A DNA stretch of 6,090 nt from Pseudomonadota bacterium (GTDB lineage: Bacteria; Pseudomonadota; Gammaproteobacteria; Burkholderiales; Ferrovaceae): the NCBI GenBank assembly GCA_021804705.1, contig JAJZHC010000088.1, positions 1-6,090 on the forward strand, in the 5' to 3' direction. The notes under the pieces were generated by a model that searched no databases, was not told the origin of the DNA, and worked only from the letters and a program-made list of their open reading frames with translations. Shown piece after piece: positions 1 through 6,090 of the stretch. The translations under genes were made by a program, and so were the position numbers. Position 1 is the stretch's first letter. The number at the start of each line of letters is the position of its first letter.

Positions 1-807
1 ATCCTGCGCCAGTTCCTTCAGAACTGATTTCAGGCGTTCCTCGAACTCGCCCCGAAACTTTGCGCCAGCCAGGAGGGCCGCCATATCCAGGGAGAGCACT
101 CGCTTGTTGCGCAGGCTCTCCGGTACCTCGTCGTTCACGATCCGTTGAGCCAGGCCCTCCACGATGGCAGTTTTGCCCACCCCGGGTTCGCCGATCAGCA
201 CCGGATTGTTCTTGGTGCGTCGCTGCAGGATCTGGATGACGCGCCGTATCTCGTCGTCGCGGCCAATGACGGGGTCAAGCTTGCCCAAGCGGGCCCGTTC
301 CGTTAAGTCCAGGGTGTACTTTTTGAGCGCCTCACGATGCGCCTCTCCCGCCTGGCTGCCCACGGATTCACCACCCCGCATGGCCGTGATGGCGGCTTCC
401 AGGCGGGCCCGTTGGGCGCCCTGTTGCTTGAATAGCCGGCCGGTATCGCCCTTGTCGTCACACAGGGCCAGTAAAAAGAGCTCGGATGCAATGAACTGGT
501 CACCGCGCTTCTGAGCCTCGCGTTCCGTCAAGTTGAGCAAATTGTTGAGATCCCGCGATACGGTAATTTCACCGCCGCCTCCCTCCACTTTAGGCAGGCG
601 TTCCAGGGCTGTGCCCAGGGCCTGCTTGAGCGGCTGCACCTGAATATCTGCGCGGGTTAGCAGCGATGCCGTGGATCCGTCGGATTGGGCCAGCAGGGCC
701 GACAGGAGATGCGGCGGTTCGATGAGACCGTTGTCATGGGCCAGGGCCAGGCTCTGGGCATCCGCAAAGGCCTCCTGAAACTTGGTGGTCATCTTGTCAA
801 AGCGCAT
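1..807 (-). CDS. clpB: ATP-dependent disaggregase chaperone ClpB, N-terminal part (cut by window edge)
   Basis: This is the first 269 codons of a protein normally about 860 residues long; the frame stays open to base 1. ClpB is a cytoplasmic hexameric AAA+ unfoldase that works with DnaK to pull proteins out of aggregates. The start [10 protein letters not shown] and the following [10 protein letters not shown] match the family start. Residues 1 to about 145 are the double Clp-N domain. Nucleotide-binding domain 1 begins near 160, with Walker A GEPGVGKT at 206-213, the same numbering I recall for E. coli ClpB (Lys212), so no indel precedes it. The pore-1 loop reads [13 protein letters not shown] around 248-260, with Phe251 where E. 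coli has Tyr251; this is a conservative aromatic swap. Walker B, the M-domain and NBD2 lie outside the window. The ribosome site is weak (a GGA about 9 bases before ATG). The gene is transcribed away from mlaA from a sigma-32-like promoter. Confidence 0.97.
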   Translation of the reverse strand, partial: MRFDKMTTKFQEAFADAQSLALAHDNGLIEPPHLLSALLAQSDGSTASLLTRADIQVQPLKQALGTALERLPKVEGGGGEITVSRDLNNLLNLTEREAQKRGDQFIASELFLLALCDDKGDTGRLFKQQGAQRARLEAAITAMRGGESVGSQAGEAHREALKKYTLDLTERARLGKLDPVIGRDDEIRRVIQILQRRTKNNPVLIGEPGVGKTAIVEGLAQRIVNDEVPESLRNKRVLSLDMAALLAGAKFRGEFEERLKSVLKELAQD

Positions 808-844
808 GATCAATGTCCGTGAAATATGAAGAGGATGTTTCAGA

Positions 845-873
845 ATATGGGGGCATCCTTAAAGCAATTCAAG
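845..873 (-). promoter_or_regulatory. Sigma-32 (heat-shock) type promoter of clpB
   Basis: Read on the minus strand, CTTGAAT (873-867) is followed after 14 bases by CCCCATAT (852-845). This closely fits the RpoH consensus (CTTGAAA, about 13-17 bases, CCCCATNT). Predicted transcription starts near 838, giving a leader of about 31 bases before the clpB ATG at 807. The same bases also form a passable sigma-70 promoter (TTGAAT, 17 bases, CATATT at 849-844), so dual sigma use is possible. Heat-shock control of clpB is well established in proteobacteria, which supports the call. The start site is an inference. Confidence 0.8.
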
Positions 874-893
874 CCTTCCCTGACGCGCTCAGT

Positions 894-899
894 TATAAT
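894..899 (+). promoter_or_regulatory. Consensus -10 box of the mlaA promoter
   Basis: A perfect TATAAT ends only 8 bases before the mlaA ATG at 908. No convincing -35 box lies at 16-18 bases upstream: the expected place, around 870-877, is occupied by the -35 element of the opposing clpB promoter. There is no TG extension either. A start 7-9 bases after the box would fall at about 906-908, at or next to the start codon, so the transcript would be leaderless or nearly so. Confidence 0.55.
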
Positions 900-907
900 C
901 CCAGCCC

Positions 908-1636
908 ATGAAACATAATGCTCGCTTCCTCATTCTAGTGCTTTTCTGCGTGTCTCTCGTGTTGACCGGTTGCGCCACCCTGCCGCCAGGCAGCGTGGCC
1001 TCGGAGCAGGACCCCCTGGAATCCTATAACCGGGCCATGTACGGCTTTAATGACACACTGGATCGCACCCTCCTGCAACCCGTTGCACGCGGTTATGTGG
1101 CCGTCACACCTGACTTTCTGCGAACCGGGGTCAGCAATTTCTTCGGTAACATTTCTGATCTTGCCGTTTTTGTGAACGATTTCCTGCAAGGTAAACCCGG
1201 GCAGGGTCTGCAAGACGGAGGCCGTTTCGTATTGAATACCACCGTGGGCCTCCTGGGCCTGCTGGACGTTGCCACACCTGCCGGCTTGCCTCACCATCGC
1301 GAGGATTTTGGACAGACACTGGCCGTTTGGGGATGGGACAACAGCACCTATCTGGTACTGCCCCTGCTGGGACCCAGTACAGTTCGCGACACGCTGGGCC
1401 TGGTGGGAGACACACCGCTTGGGTTGTACACCAACCTCCACACCACCAACACCAAGCTTGCAGAAATCTTTGCCTTCGAGACTGTCAATACCCGCGCCAA
1501 CCTGCTGGCAGCAAGCAATGTGTTGGATACTGCTGCGCTGGACCCTTACGCCTTTGTGCGCGATGCCTACCTGCAACGCCGTCGCAACATGATCTATGAC
1601 GGCAACCCCCCTCCCACGCCGGACGACGATCAATAA
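908..1636 (+). CDS. mlaA: MlaA/VacJ, outer-membrane phospholipid-transport lipoprotein
   Basis: This 242-residue protein is close to the E. coli MlaA length (about 250). MlaA sits in the outer membrane with a porin, extracts mislocalised phospholipids from the outer leaflet and hands them to periplasmic MlaC. A lipoprotein signal is clear: Lys2 and Arg6, a hydrophobic core at 7-19, and lipobox LTGC with the lipidated Cys at 22. The +2 residue is Ala rather than Asp, which fits export to the outer membrane. Family blocks are DPLESYNRAMYGFND at 35-49, NFFGNI at 78-82, GRFVLNTTVGLLGLLD at 105-120, EDFGQTLAVWG at 132-142 and LVLPLLGPSTVRD at 149-161. The tail is proline- and aspartate-rich. The start is fixed by the signal peptide and by an in-frame TAA at 896-898, but no Shine-Dalgarno sequence precedes it. 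The other mla genes are not nearby. Confidence 0.96.
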   Translation: MKHNARFLILVLFCVSLVLTGCATLPPGSVASEQDPLESYNRAMYGFNDTLDRTLLQPVARGYVAVTPDFLRTGVSNFFGNISDLAVFVNDFLQGKPGQGLQDGGRFVLNTTVGLLGLLDVATPAGLPHHREDFGQTLAVWGWDNSTYLVLPLLGPSTVRDTLGLVGDTPLGLYTNLHTTNTKLAEIFAFETVNTRANLLAASNVLDTAALDPYAFVRDAYLQRRRNMIYDGNPPPTPDDDQ

Positions 1637-1650
1637 CGTCGACCGTCAAT

Positions 1651-1678
1651 AAAAAAGGGAGCCAGGGCTCCCTTTTTT
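1651..1678. terminator. Bidirectional intrinsic terminator between mlaA and the GNAT gene
   Basis: This is a perfectly symmetrical hairpin: A6-GGGAGC, loop CAGG, then GCTCCC-T6, a 12-bp stem including the A/T arms. It begins 15 bases after the mlaA stop and ends 17 bases before the stop of the convergent GNAT gene. Because a run of T follows the GC stem on either strand, it can end transcripts from both directions: mlaA on the plus strand and the alaC-hom-thrC-GNAT series on the minus strand. Confidence 0.92.
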
Positions 1679-1695
1679 CTGCCACGCATGCCTCA

Positions 1696-2136
1696 TTACA
1701 CAAGGGGCTGCTTGAACCCGAATGCCTTGATGGCAAAGCCTTCCCGATAGTAGAACTTGTGCGCTTGTTCGCGCTGGGTACCCGATTCAAGCTCGAGGCT
1801 GGCGCAACCACGCTCGCGCCCTTCCTGTTTGAGAAAGTCCATGAGGAAGCGGCCCACACCTTTGACGCTGGTATTGGGGTCGGCCACCAGATCCTCGCTA
1901 TAAATCTTTTTCCCAACCATGGTATTGATCGTCACGCGAAAAACCACGACGCCGCACGGTACGCCCGCCTCCACTGCCACAGCCATCTCGGCACCGGTTG
2001 CGAAAACCTCCTTCATGCGTTCCACGTAAGGGGCAGGAATCTGCGGACGCAGGTGACGATGGATGGTTTCGGCACGGGCCAGTAAATCGGCGTTGATCAG
2101 GTGACCTTGCGTATCGGTAATGCGGACTATTTCCAT
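1696..2136 (-). CDS. GNAT-family N-acetyltransferase, substrate unknown
   Basis: The 146-residue protein has a GNAT fold, which transfers an acetyl group from acetyl-CoA to an amine. The acetyl-CoA strand and loop lie at about 79-100 (YSEDLVADPN, then KGVGRFLMDFL). The pyrophosphate loop is S90-V-K-G-V-G95, where the usual first Gln/Arg of Q/RxxGxG is Ser. Motif B is the AHKFYYREGF segment at 125-134. The substrate cannot be read from the sequence; a small molecule or protein amine is equally possible. I chose ATG at 2136, not the upstream ATG at 2232: it has a GGAG five bases before it, starts 19 bases after the thrC stop, and the extra 32 residues of the longer version lie inside thrC and look unlike GNAT sequence. 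It is probably co-transcribed with thrC and ends at the shared hairpin. Confidence 0.87.
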   Translation of the reverse strand: MEIVRITDTQGHLINADLLARAETIHRHLRPQIPAPYVERMKEVFATGAEMAVAVEAGVPCGVVVFRVTINTMVGKKIYSEDLVADPNTSVKGVGRFLMDFLKQEGRERGCASLELESGTQREQAHKFYYREGFAIKAFGFKQPLV

Positions 2137-2141
2137 AGTGG

Positions 2142-2145
2142 CTCC
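2142..2145 (-). promoter_or_regulatory. Ribosome binding site of the GNAT gene
   Basis: GGAG on the minus strand lies 5 bases before ATG 2136, in the gap after the thrC TAG. It decides for the short GNAT start over the in-frame ATG at 2232 inside thrC. Confidence 0.75.
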
Positions 2146-2155
2146 AGAAGAATGA

Positions 2156-3271
2156 CTACAAATAACGTTGAATGAGATTGCCAATGGACTGTCGGTCCGC
2201 GCTGACCCTGTGGGGCTGCTCGCTCTGGGCAATGGCGGTATCAGGATCCTTCAGGCCATGGCCCGTAAGGGTTGCCACGATGGTGGCTCCTGCCCTGATT
2301 TTACCGCGCTTTAGGTCCTTCATGAGCCCAGCCAGTGAAGTAGCCGATGAAGGCTCACAAAATACGCCTTCCGACTGCGCCAACAACTTTTGTGCTTCCA
2401 GAATTTCGGCATCGGTGCACTCATCAAACCAGCCTCCGGATTCCTTCACGGCAGCCCAGGCAAGCCCCCATGACATGGGATTGCCGATGCGGATGGCCGT
2501 GGCGATGGTTTCGGGATGGGCCACGGGGCCGCCACGCATGAAGGGGGCTGAACCTGCAGCCTGATAGCCCAGCATGATGGGGCGCCGTGTTGCCGTTGCC
2601 TTGCCATGGTAGGGGCATTGGCCATGACACAAGCCACAGGCTTCAGTCTGCTGACAAACGGATTCGCTATAGCCCATCCAGTGGGCACTGATGTTCCCGG
2701 CGTTGCCTACAGGCAACACATGATAGTCGGGGGCATCACCCAGCGCGTCGATCACCTCGAACGCGATGGTCTTTTGCCCCTGCAGTCGGTAGGGGTTGAC
2801 CGAATTGACGAGGGCAATGGGCAGATCCGCCGAGATTTCCTGGACCAGGCGCATCCCGTCATCAAAATTGCCCTGGATCTGGATAACGACTGAACCATGC
2901 ATCATGGCCTGGGCGAGTTTGCCCAGGGCAATCTTGCCGTCGGGAATCAGGACGAAGCTCGTGATTCCTGCACGGGCAGCATAGGCTGCCGCGGCCGCAG
3001 AAGTATTTCCTGTGGAAGCACAGATGATCGCCTTGGAGCCTGCTTCCACGGCCTTGGTCACGGCCATGGTCATGCCACGGTCCTTGAAGGAGCCGGTGGG
3101 ATTGAGACCCTCGAATTTGGCGAAGATGCGTCCATCATGGCCCAGCTTCCTGGGCAAATTGACAAGCTCGATCAGGGGAGTGTTGCCCTCATTGAGCGAA
3201 ATGATCGGCGTGCTGTCGGTAACCGGCAAACGGTCACGGTAACGGTGAATCAAACCTTGATAATGTGCCAT
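2156..3271 (-). CDS. thrC: Threonine synthase with an unusual four-cysteine loop
   Basis: The PLP enzyme converts O-phosphohomoserine to threonine plus phosphate, the last step of threonine synthesis in the cytoplasm. At 371 residues it is the short bacterial type, usually about 350, not the roughly 430-residue E. coli type. Family marks are SLNEGNTPLIEL at 25-36, FEGLNPTGSFKDRGM at 53-67 with PLP lysine 63, ASTGNTSAAAAAYAA at 85-99, phosphate loop GNAGN at 189-193, GYQAAGSAPF at 235-244 and AIRIGNPMSW at 259-268. Between GY at 200-201 and PIML at 231-234 there are 29 residues where about 12 are usual. The extra part holds Cys206, 212, 215 and 219 plus His216 and His222, a possible metal or redox site. 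The ATG is preceded by AAAGGA with 7-base spacing, which overlaps the hom TAA. The gene starts 11 bases after hom. Confidence 0.96.
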   Translation of the reverse strand: MAHYQGLIHRYRDRLPVTDSTPIISLNEGNTPLIELVNLPRKLGHDGRIFAKFEGLNPTGSFKDRGMTMAVTKAVEAGSKAIICASTGNTSAAAAAYAARAGITSFVLIPDGKIALGKLAQAMMHGSVVIQIQGNFDDGMRLVQEISADLPIALVNSVNPYRLQGQKTIAFEVIDALGDAPDYHVLPVGNAGNISAHWMGYSESVCQQTEACGLCHGQCPYHGKATATRRPIMLGYQAAGSAPFMRGGPVAHPETIATAIRIGNPMSWGLAWAAVKESGGWFDECTDAEILEAQKLLAQSEGVFCEPSSATSLAGLMKDLKRGKIRAGATIVATLTGHGLKDPDTAIAQSEQPHRVSADRQSIGNLIQRYL

Positions 3272-3278
3272 GGTGGCG

Positions 3279-3284
3279 TCCTTT
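3279..3284 (-). promoter_or_regulatory. Ribosome binding site of thrC, overlapping the hom stop codon
   Basis: AAAGGA on the minus strand lies 7 bases before the thrC ATG at 3271. Its first two bases are the last two of the hom TAA stop (3285-3283), so ribosomes ending hom sit on the thrC loading site, which favours coupled translation. Confidence 0.75.
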
Positions 3285-4605
3285 AGGCGGGCCCTAGGGG
3301 CTCCAGTCGAATGCGGGTCACAGGGCCGGAAATGCTGTCGAGGGCTTCGATTTTGGCAATAGCCTGGTCGATCTGCCTTTCGATGGTCTGGTGCGTCAAC
3401 ATGATGACATCCACACGTTCTTCGCCGGCTTCCGGTTCGCGTTGCAGCATGGCTTCAATAGAAATGCCCATATCCGCGAGGATCCGGGTCACTTCGGCCA
3501 AGACGCCGGGGCGATCGAAGGCGCGCATGCGCAAATAGTAGGACGTTTCGATTTCGGTGACGGGCAGAACGATATCGTCATGCATTTGATCCGGCTGGAA
3601 GGCGAGGTGCGGCACGCGGTTACCCGGGTCAGATGTGGCCATGCGGGTGATGTCCACCAGATCGGCCACCACAGATGAGCCCGTAGGTTCGGCACCCGCA
3701 CCAGCACCGTAATACAGCGTGGCCCCCACAGCATCGCCCTTGACGAGGATGGCGTTCATGACGCCTTCCACATTGGCGATCAGGCGCTTTGCCGGAATCA
3801 ATGTGGGATGGACGCGCAATTCGATCCCCCTGGCCGTACGCCGTGTGATGCCGAGCAATTTGATGCGGTAACCAAACTCTTCAGCATACTGGATGTCCTT
3901 GGACGTCAGTTTCGAGATGCCTTCCGTAAAAGCGCGATCAAACTGCATGGGAATGCCAAAAGCAATGGCGGCCATGATGGTGAGCTTGTGGGCCGCGTCG
4001 ATGCCTTCAATGTCGAAGGTAGGATCAGCCTCGGCGTAGCCCAGGGCCTGCGCCTGTTTGAGAGCGTCTTCAAAACTTGTGCCATGCTCACGCATGCTGG
4101 TGAGGATGAAATTGCTCGTGCCATTGATAATGCCGGCGATCCATTCGATACGATTGGCCGTGAGCCCTTCGCGCAGCGCCTTGATGATGGGAATGCCACC
4201 AGCGACGGCGGCCTCGAAGGCCACCATCACGCCCTTGGCGTGGGCTGCCTTGAAAATCTCGTTGCCGTGCAACGCCAACAAGGCCTTGTTGGCCGTAACC
4301 ACGTGTTTGCCTTGGGCGATGGCCTGCAAGACCAGTTCCTTGGCAGGGTGGATGCCCCCCATCAATTCGGCAACGATGTCCACATCAGGCGAATTGACAA
4401 CCGCCATGGGGTCATGGGTCAGCGTGATGGTGCCTCCGGTCTTTTTTTGCGCCACTTCGAGGTCGCTTTCCCGAATGGCCGCCATGGTGACCCGAATCTC
4501 ACGTCCAGCCCGGCGAGCGATCTCTTCACGGTTGCGTTCCAGAATGGCATAGGTGCCGCCACCCACCACACCCAGCCCCAACAATCCCACGCGTATGGGT
4601 TTCAT
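3283..4605 (-). CDS. hom: Homoserine dehydrogenase with C-terminal ACT domain
   Basis: This 440-residue enzyme reduces aspartate semialdehyde to homoserine with NAD(P)H, the branch step toward threonine and methionine. It is monofunctional, with no aspartokinase domain, and of usual family length. The Rossmann nucleotide loop GLGVVG is at 10-15. ANKALL at 105-110 carries the conserved Lys107. [11 protein letters not shown] at 158-168 is the family signature. By comparison with the yeast enzyme, AEADP (Glu192) and GIDAAHK (Asp203, Lys207) supply the substrate and catalytic residues. An ACT domain spans about 356-435 ([20 protein letters not shown] onward), which in relatives mediates threonine feedback inhibition. 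The start ATG overlaps the aminotransferase TGA as ATGA, with AAGGA at 4615-4619, 9 bases upstream, inside the preceding gene. thrC follows after 11 bases. Confidence 0.97.
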   Translation of the reverse strand: MKPIRVGLLGLGVVGGGTYAILERNREEIARRAGREIRVTMAAIRESDLEVAQKKTGGTITLTHDPMAVVNSPDVDIVAELMGGIHPAKELVLQAIAQGKHVVTANKALLALHGNEIFKAAHAKGVMVAFEAAVAGGIPIIKALREGLTANRIEWIAGIINGTSNFILTSMREHGTSFEDALKQAQALGYAEADPTFDIEGIDAAHKLTIMAAIAFGIPMQFDRAFTEGISKLTSKDIQYAEEFGYRIKLLGITRRTARGIELRVHPTLIPAKRLIANVEGVMNAILVKGDAVGATLYYGAGAGAEPTGSSVVADLVDITRMATSDPGNRVPHLAFQPDQMHDDIVLPVTEIETSYYLRMRAFDRPGVLAEVTRILADMGISIEAMLQREPEAGEERVDVIMLTHQTIERQIDQAIAKIEALDSISGPVTRIRLEPLGPA

Positions 4606-5786
4606 ATCAATCCGTCCTTGCGAAACATGTCTCGAATTCCCCGAATCGCCTGGCGCGTTCGGGCTTCATTTTCAATCAGCGAAAAGCGCACATGGTCGTC
4701 GCCCAACTCACCAAACCCGACGCCGGGAGACACTGCTGTTTTGGCATCCTGTAGGAGTTTCTTGGCAAATTCGAGTGACCCCATCTTTTTATACTGATCC
4801 GGGATTTTGGCCCAGACATACATGGTCGCTTTGGGGTTGTCCACCATCCAGCCAATATTGTGCAGGCCCTGCACTATGACATCGCGGCGGCGCTCGTAGG
4901 TGGCGCGAATCGTTTCCACGCACTCCTGCGGCCCTTCCAAAGCCACGATGGACGCCACCTGGATGGGCGTAAAGGTACCGTAATCGTGATAGCTCTTCAT
5001 GCGCCCCAACGCAGCCACCAGGTCGCGGTTGCCGACCATGAAGCCCACGCGCCAGCCCGCCATGCTGTAGCTCTTGGAGAGCGTAAAGAACTCCACGGCT
5101 ACGTCCTTGGCGCCAGGCACCTGAAGGATCGAGGGGGCCTTGTAACCATCATAGACAATATCAGCATAGGCGAGGTCATGGACCACATAGATGCCGTATT
5201 CCCTGGCAATGGCCACCACCCGTTCAAAAAAAGCCAAGTCCACGCATTGGGTGGTGGGATTGCTGGGAAAATTGAGAATCAACATCTTGGGGCGCGGATA
5301 GGACCCTCGCAACCCCTGCTCGAGTTCTTCAAAAAAATCCACTCCCGGCGTCATGCTGACGTGGCGGATATCGGCACCGGCGATAACCGGACCATAAATG
5401 TGGATGGGATAGCTGGGATTAGGGACCAGGACCATGTCACCTGTGTCCAGCACCGCCAGCATCAGGTGGGCAATCCCTTCCTTGGACCCGATAGTGAATA
5501 TGGCCTCGGTTTCGGGGTCGAGCTCGACCCCGTAGCGGTTTTGATACCAGTTGCAGATGGCTTTGCGGACCCGCGGAATGCCCTTGGAAAGGGAGTAACC
5601 GTGCGTGTCGTTGCGCTGTGCCGCCTCGACGAGCTTGTCAACGATATGCTGTGGCGTAGGCTGATCGGGATTGCCCATTCCGAAATCGATGATATCCTCG
5701 CCTCGACGGCGCGCGGCAGCCTTGAGTTCACCCGTGATATTGAACACATAGGGTGGCAAACGCTTGATTCTGGGAAATTCGGGCAT
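4602..5786 (-). CDS. alaC: AlaC-type class I/II aminotransferase (glutamate-pyruvate family)
   Basis: The 394-residue PLP enzyme closely resembles E. coli AlaC, which makes alanine from pyruvate and glutamate. Family segments are [10 protein letters not shown] at 9-18, DFGMGNPD at 34-41, TIGSKEG at 98-104 and [12 protein letters not shown] at 121-132. PLP contacts are NFPSNPT (Asn176), HDLAYADI (Asp204, Tyr207) and [15 protein letters not shown] with Schiff-base Lys238. HVRFSL supplies the carboxylate-binding Arg367. In this cluster it may serve aspartate or alanine formation; the true substrate is inferred only by family. I chose ATG 5786 because [13 protein letters not shown] matches the family start. 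ATG 5819 (405 residues) is possible, and neither has a good ribosome site. The longer open frame up to 6008 runs through the divergent neighbour and is not credible. The TGA stop overlaps the hom ATG by four bases. Confidence 0.93.
   Translation of the reverse strand: MPEFPRIKRLPPYVFNITGELKAAARRRGEDIIDFGMGNPDQPTPQHIVDKLVEAAQRNDTHGYSLSKGIPRVRKAICNWYQNRYGVELDPETEAIFTIGSKEGIAHLMLAVLDTGDMVLVPNPSYPIHIYGPVIAGADIRHVSMTPGVDFFEELEQGLRGSYPRPKMLILNFPSNPTTQCVDLAFFERVVAIAREYGIYVVHDLAYADIVYDGYKAPSILQVPGAKDVAVEFFTLSKSYSMAGWRVGFMVGNRDLVAALGRMKSYHDYGTFTPIQVASIVALEGPQECVETIRATYERRRDVIVQGLHNIGWMVDNPKATMYVWAKIPDQYKKMGSLEFAKKLLQDAKTAVSPGVGFGELGDDHVRFSLIENEARTRQAIRGIRDMFRKDGLI
5513..5532. repeat. Perfect 20-bp palindrome inside alaC
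   Basis: Half-site CGGGGTCGAG at 5513-5522 is followed directly by its exact reverse complement at 5523-5532, with GAGCTC at the centre. It lies in codons for the G-V-E-L-D-P segment at about residues 86-91 of the aminotransferase, so coding constraint may account for it. It could act as a protein-binding site or an RNA hairpin; nothing else supports a role. Confidence 0.5.
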
Positions 5787-5793
5787 GACGACG

Positions 5794-5822
5794 TTGTATG
5801 GCGACCGGGCAAAAGGCATAAT
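5794..5822 (+). promoter_or_regulatory. Candidate promoter of the Mth938-like gene
   Basis: TTGTAT (5794-5799) and CATAAT (5817-5822) are separated by 17 bases. The -10 matches consensus at 5 of 6 positions, the -35 only at TTG. A start near 5829 would give a leader of about 15 bases that contains the GGAG ribosome site at 5834-5837, which is a plausible layout. Confidence 0.5.
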
Positions 5823-5849
5823 TCTACTCGATTGGAGCGCCCCTTGAAA
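5821..5849 (-). promoter_or_regulatory. Candidate promoter of the alaC-hom-thrC-GNAT series
   Basis: On the minus strand TTTCAA (5849-5844) and TAGAAT (5826-5821) are 17 bases apart; the -10 matches 5 of 6 and the -35 is weak (3 of 6). Its -35 covers the TTG start codon of the divergent gene, and its -10 overlaps the opposing -10 by two bases. Transcription from about 5814 would leave a leader of nearly 30 bases before ATG 5786 and would exclude the alternative start at 5819. Confidence 0.4.
5834..5837 (+). promoter_or_regulatory. Ribosome binding site of the Mth938-like gene
   Basis: GGAG six bases before TTG at 5844 gives ideal spacing and decides for the TTG start; no ATG or GTG in the frame is better placed. 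Confidence 0.7.
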
Positions 5850-6090
5850 CTCATCAATCACATCCCTGACGTCACCAACGCCCTGACGGGGCATGGACCT
5901 GGATTCGTTTTGCTCAATGGCCAGCGCATCGAACGCAGCATCGTGGTGGCTCCCGAGCATGTTCTGCGGGAATGGGCCCCCGACTTTTCCAGCCTGACGG
6001 AAATCCATTTCGAGCAGCTGCTCAACCTGAGACCTGAGCTGGTCCTGCTGGGCACCGGCGCCGTGTTCCGCTTTCCCCGTCCCGTACTAA
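5844..6090 (+). CDS. Mth938-like domain protein (DUF498/Xcc1710 type), N-terminal part, TTG start
   Basis: The first 82 codons are in the window and the frame is open at the right edge; family members are about 120-130 residues. The start [10 protein letters not shown], the G-H-G segment at 16-18, FVLLNG at 21-26, the [11 protein letters not shown] stretch at 34-44, the [14 protein letters not shown] run at 59-72 and FRFPRP at 75-80 follow the Mth938/Xcc1710 pattern. The LGTG turn is the most telling mark. The biochemical role of bacterial members is unknown to me; mitochondrial NDUFAF3, a complex I assembly factor, belongs to the same fold family, which does not prove a similar job here. TTG 5844 is chosen because of the GGAG six bases upstream and because the conserved sequence begins at once. 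It is divergent from alaC across 57 bases. Confidence 0.85.
   Translation, partial: MKLINHIPDVTNALTGHGPGFVLLNGQRIERSIVVAPEHVLREWAPDFSSLTEIHFEQLLNLRPELVLLGTGAVFRFPRPVL

Noticed and set aside
248..260. Residues 248-260 of ClpB (bases about 28-66): Phe instead of Tyr in the pore loop, considered as a functional change (numbers given are residues)
   Set aside because: Phe and Tyr are both aromatic and can grip substrate; this is not strong enough to call unusual.
164..514. Plus-strand open frame of 116 codons over clpB
   Set aside because: It is Ser/Arg/Pro-rich shadow sequence antisense to the conserved Clp-N/NBD1 region.
808..907. Search of the clpB-mlaA gap for a small RNA, riboswitch or thermometer hairpin
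   Set aside because: After the promoter elements are assigned, only about 31 bases of clpB leader remain, and I see no convincing stem in them.
935..1633. Open frame of 232 codons antisense to mlaA
   Set aside because: It mirrors nearly the whole mlaA gene, has no ribosome site or recognisable domain, and mlaA is unmistakable on the other strand.
2137..2232. 32-residue N-terminal extension of the GNAT protein
   Set aside because: It lies within the 3' end of thrC, has no GNAT similarity, and the downstream ATG has a proper GGAG.
3808..4797. Open frame of 329 codons on the plus strand across the hom-alaC junction
   Set aside because: It lies antisense to two clear genes, with no domain and no ribosome site. 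It is a by-product of their codon composition.
5787..6008. 74-residue N-terminal extension of the aminotransferase
   Set aside because: It is antisense to the Mth938-like gene and passes through the promoter gap; the family start is at MPEFPRIK.

Overview
The window looks like core chromosome of a Gram-negative proteobacterium. The outer-membrane lipoprotein MlaA, a ClpB behind a heat-shock-type promoter, and an alaC-hom-thrC cluster next to a Mth938-like gene all fit a beta- or gammaproteobacterium, or a relative such as Acidithiobacillia. The DNA is moderately GC-rich by eye. I cannot name a genus. I see no mobile element, phage gene, RNA gene or CRISPR array, and coding density is high, with no gene-free stretch longer than about 100 bases.

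Layout: 1-807 (minus) is the first 269 codons of clpB, running off the left edge. 808-907 is a divergent regulatory gap with a strong sigma-32-like promoter for clpB and a TATAAT box for mlaA. 908-1636 (plus) is mlaA (vacJ), the outer-membrane lipoprotein of the Mla phospholipid-transport system. 1651-1678 is a symmetrical hairpin terminator between the convergent mlaA and GNAT genes. From 5786 down to 1696 on the minus strand runs a tight four-gene series: an AlaC-type aminotransferase, homoserine dehydrogenase (hom), threonine synthase (thrC) and a small GNAT acetyltransferase. Gaps are -4, 11 and 19 bases. 5787-5843 is a second divergent promoter gap. 5844-6090 (plus) is the start of a Mth938-like (DUF498/Xcc1710-type) gene that begins with TTG and runs off the right edge.

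How the genes work together: hom and thrC supply the NAD(P)H-dependent and the final step of threonine synthesis from aspartate semialdehyde. The homoserine kinase between them is not in this window. The aminotransferase is translationally coupled to hom and could feed amino groups into the aspartate or pyruvate family. clpB and mlaA are unrelated functionally but share a 100-base divergent control region.

Most unusual points: threonine synthase carries an extra loop of about 17 residues with four cysteines (CX5CX2CX3C) directly after its PLP phosphate-binding loop, suggesting a metal or redox site. mlaA seems to be read from a leaderless or nearly leaderless transcript. I found no sign of a novel multi-gene system; the window is mainly housekeeping DNA with these local oddities.
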